From positions 1 through 6,509 of the forward strand of contig CADBQT010000186.1 in assembly GCA_902796875.1 (NCBI GenBank): a stretch of DNA of 6,509 nucleotides, given 5' to 3'. Positions 5,733 through 6,509 of this stretch are shown here, in pieces. The notes beneath the pieces were generated by a model that was given only the letters and a program-made list of their open reading frames with translations, was not told where the DNA came from and did no database searches. The translations under genes were made by a program, and so were the position numbers. Within the stretch, counting starts at the first letter, position 1; every line of letters begins with the position of its first letter. Origin of the DNA: an uncultured Eubacteriales bacterium. GTDB lineage: Bacteria > Bacillota > Clostridia > Peptostreptococcales > Anaerovoracaceae.

Positions 5733-6509
5733 CTACAGCGGAATATTTCCGTGCTTCTTGGACGGCAGGGTCTCCTTCTTGGTCGCCAGCATATCGAAGG
5801 CGCTGATGATCCTCTGCCGCGCGGTGGCCGGCTCGATGACATCGTCTACATAGCCCAGGCTCGCCGCATAGTACGGATTATTGAACTGTTCTTCGTATTC
5901 GGCGATCCGCTCGGCTCTCACCTTCTCCGGATCGTCGGCTTCCTTGATCTCCTTCTTGACGGAGGAGATGATGTTCACTGCGCCGGATGCGCCCATGACG
6001 GCGATCTGTGCCGACGGCCAGGCCAGGACCATGTCCGCGCCCAGTTCCTTGTTGCACATTCCGATATAAGCGCCGCCGTATGCCTTACGCAGGATCATGG
6101 TGACCTTGGGCACCGTGGCCTCGCAGTAGGCGTACAGGATCTTGGCTCCGTGGCGGATGATGCCGCCGTACTCCTGATTGGTTCCCGGCAGGAATCCCGG
6201 AACGTCTTCGATGGTCAGGAGAGGAATGTTGAATGCATCGCAGCGGCGGATGAATCTGGCCGCCTTGTCGGATGCGTCGATATCCAGACATCCGGCACCG
6301 ACCGCAGGCTGGTTGGCGATGACGCCCACCGTGTTTCCGCCCATACGGATGAAGCAAGTCACGATGTTCTTCGCGTACATGGGCATGACATCGAAGTACC
6401 TGCCGTCATCGGCGATCCCGGTGATGATATCGTAGATGTTGTATCCCTTGTTCGGGTTTTCGGGAATGATCTCGTTGAATTCGGGGATCATCCGGTTCAC
6501 ATCATCGGC
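5733..6509 (-). CDS. mmdA: Carboxyltransferase (alpha) subunit of methylmalonyl-CoA decarboxylase / propionyl-CoA carboxylase beta type, N-terminal part missing
   Basis: This is the C-terminal half (258 residues) of a crotonase-fold carboxyltransferase; the frame stays open to the window edge, and the GTG at 6500 is internal. In this operon it would move the carboxyl group from a CoA ester, probably (S)-methylmalonyl-CoA, to biotin on the carrier protein. Visible blocks (numbered from the window edge) are VGVIANQP (61-68), the loop DVPGFLPGTNQEYGGIIRHG (102-121) that forms an oxyanion hole, RKAYGGAYIGM (141-151), AWPSAQIAVMGASGAVNI (163-180), and the family C-terminus KKHGNIPL. These match MmdA, PccB and AccD5-type proteins; glutaconyl-CoA decarboxylase alpha is longer and differs at the end. 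The downstream OadG-like subunit and biotin carrier favour a sodium-pumping decarboxylase over a carboxylase, as no biotin carboxylase gene is visible. Substrate choice cannot be settled here. About half the protein lies beyond base 6509. Confidence 0.92.
   Translation of the reverse strand, partial: ADDVNRMIPEFNEIIPENPNKGYNIYDIITGIADDGRYFDVMPMYAKNIVTCFIRMGGNTVGVIANQPAVGAGCLDIDASDKAARFIRRCDAFNIPLLTIEDVPGFLPGTNQEYGGIIRHGAKILYAYCEATVPKVTMILRKAYGGAYIGMCNKELGADMVLAWPSAQIAVMGASGAVNIISSVKKEIKEADDPEKVRAERIAEYEEQFNNPYYAASLGYVDDVIEPATARQRIISAFDMLATKKETLPSKKHGNIPL

Overview
The window looks like chromosomal DNA from an anaerobic, moderately GC-rich Firmicute (Clostridia or Lachnospiraceae-like). The basis is indirect: strong AGGAGG ribosome binding sites, a coaX-dus gene pair, and a biotin-dependent methylmalonyl-CoA/oxaloacetate-type decarboxylase operon with an OadG-like subunit and an Ala/Pro-linker biotin carrier. 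The exact taxon cannot be read from the sequence.

Left third, plus strand (1-2893): three tightly packed co-directional genes. They are the 3' part of a cysNC fusion (sulfate adenylyltransferase large subunit joined to APS kinase, so it makes PAPS), a TauE/SafE-family membrane transporter overlapping it by 8 bp, and a PAPS-dependent sulfotransferase of the Sulfotransfer_2 type, starting at TTG 12 bp later. This reads as a sulfation module: sulfur-anion transport, sulfate activation to PAPS, and transfer of the sulfuryl group to an unknown acceptor. The logic matches the rhizobial NodPQ/NodH pair. No APS/PAPS or sulfite reductase gene is visible here. cysD and the GTPase part of CysN would lie upstream of base 1.

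Middle, minus strand (2905-4738): coaX (type III pantothenate kinase) followed by a DusB-type tRNA-dihydrouridine synthase, overlapping by 29 bp. This pair converges on the sulfotransferase with only 11 bp between stop codons, and the junction carries a tandem 11-bp repeat with nested palindromes. Between coaX and the next operon (4739-4860) lie a rho-independent terminator of the upstream operon and a second strong hairpin touching the coaX ribosome binding site.

Right third, minus strand (4861-6509): the 3' end of a carboxyltransferase gene (mmdA/pccB type, cut by the window edge), an OadG-like membrane anchor subunit, and a biotin carrier protein. They are the alpha, small membrane (gamma/delta-like) and biotin-carrier components of a sodium-pumping decarboxylase. 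The membrane beta subunit (MmdB/OadB), usually beside them, is not downstream because the operon ends at the terminator.

There is no RNA gene, CRISPR array, insertion sequence or gene-free stretch over 300 bases. The most interesting part is the sulfate-activation/sulfotransferase cluster.
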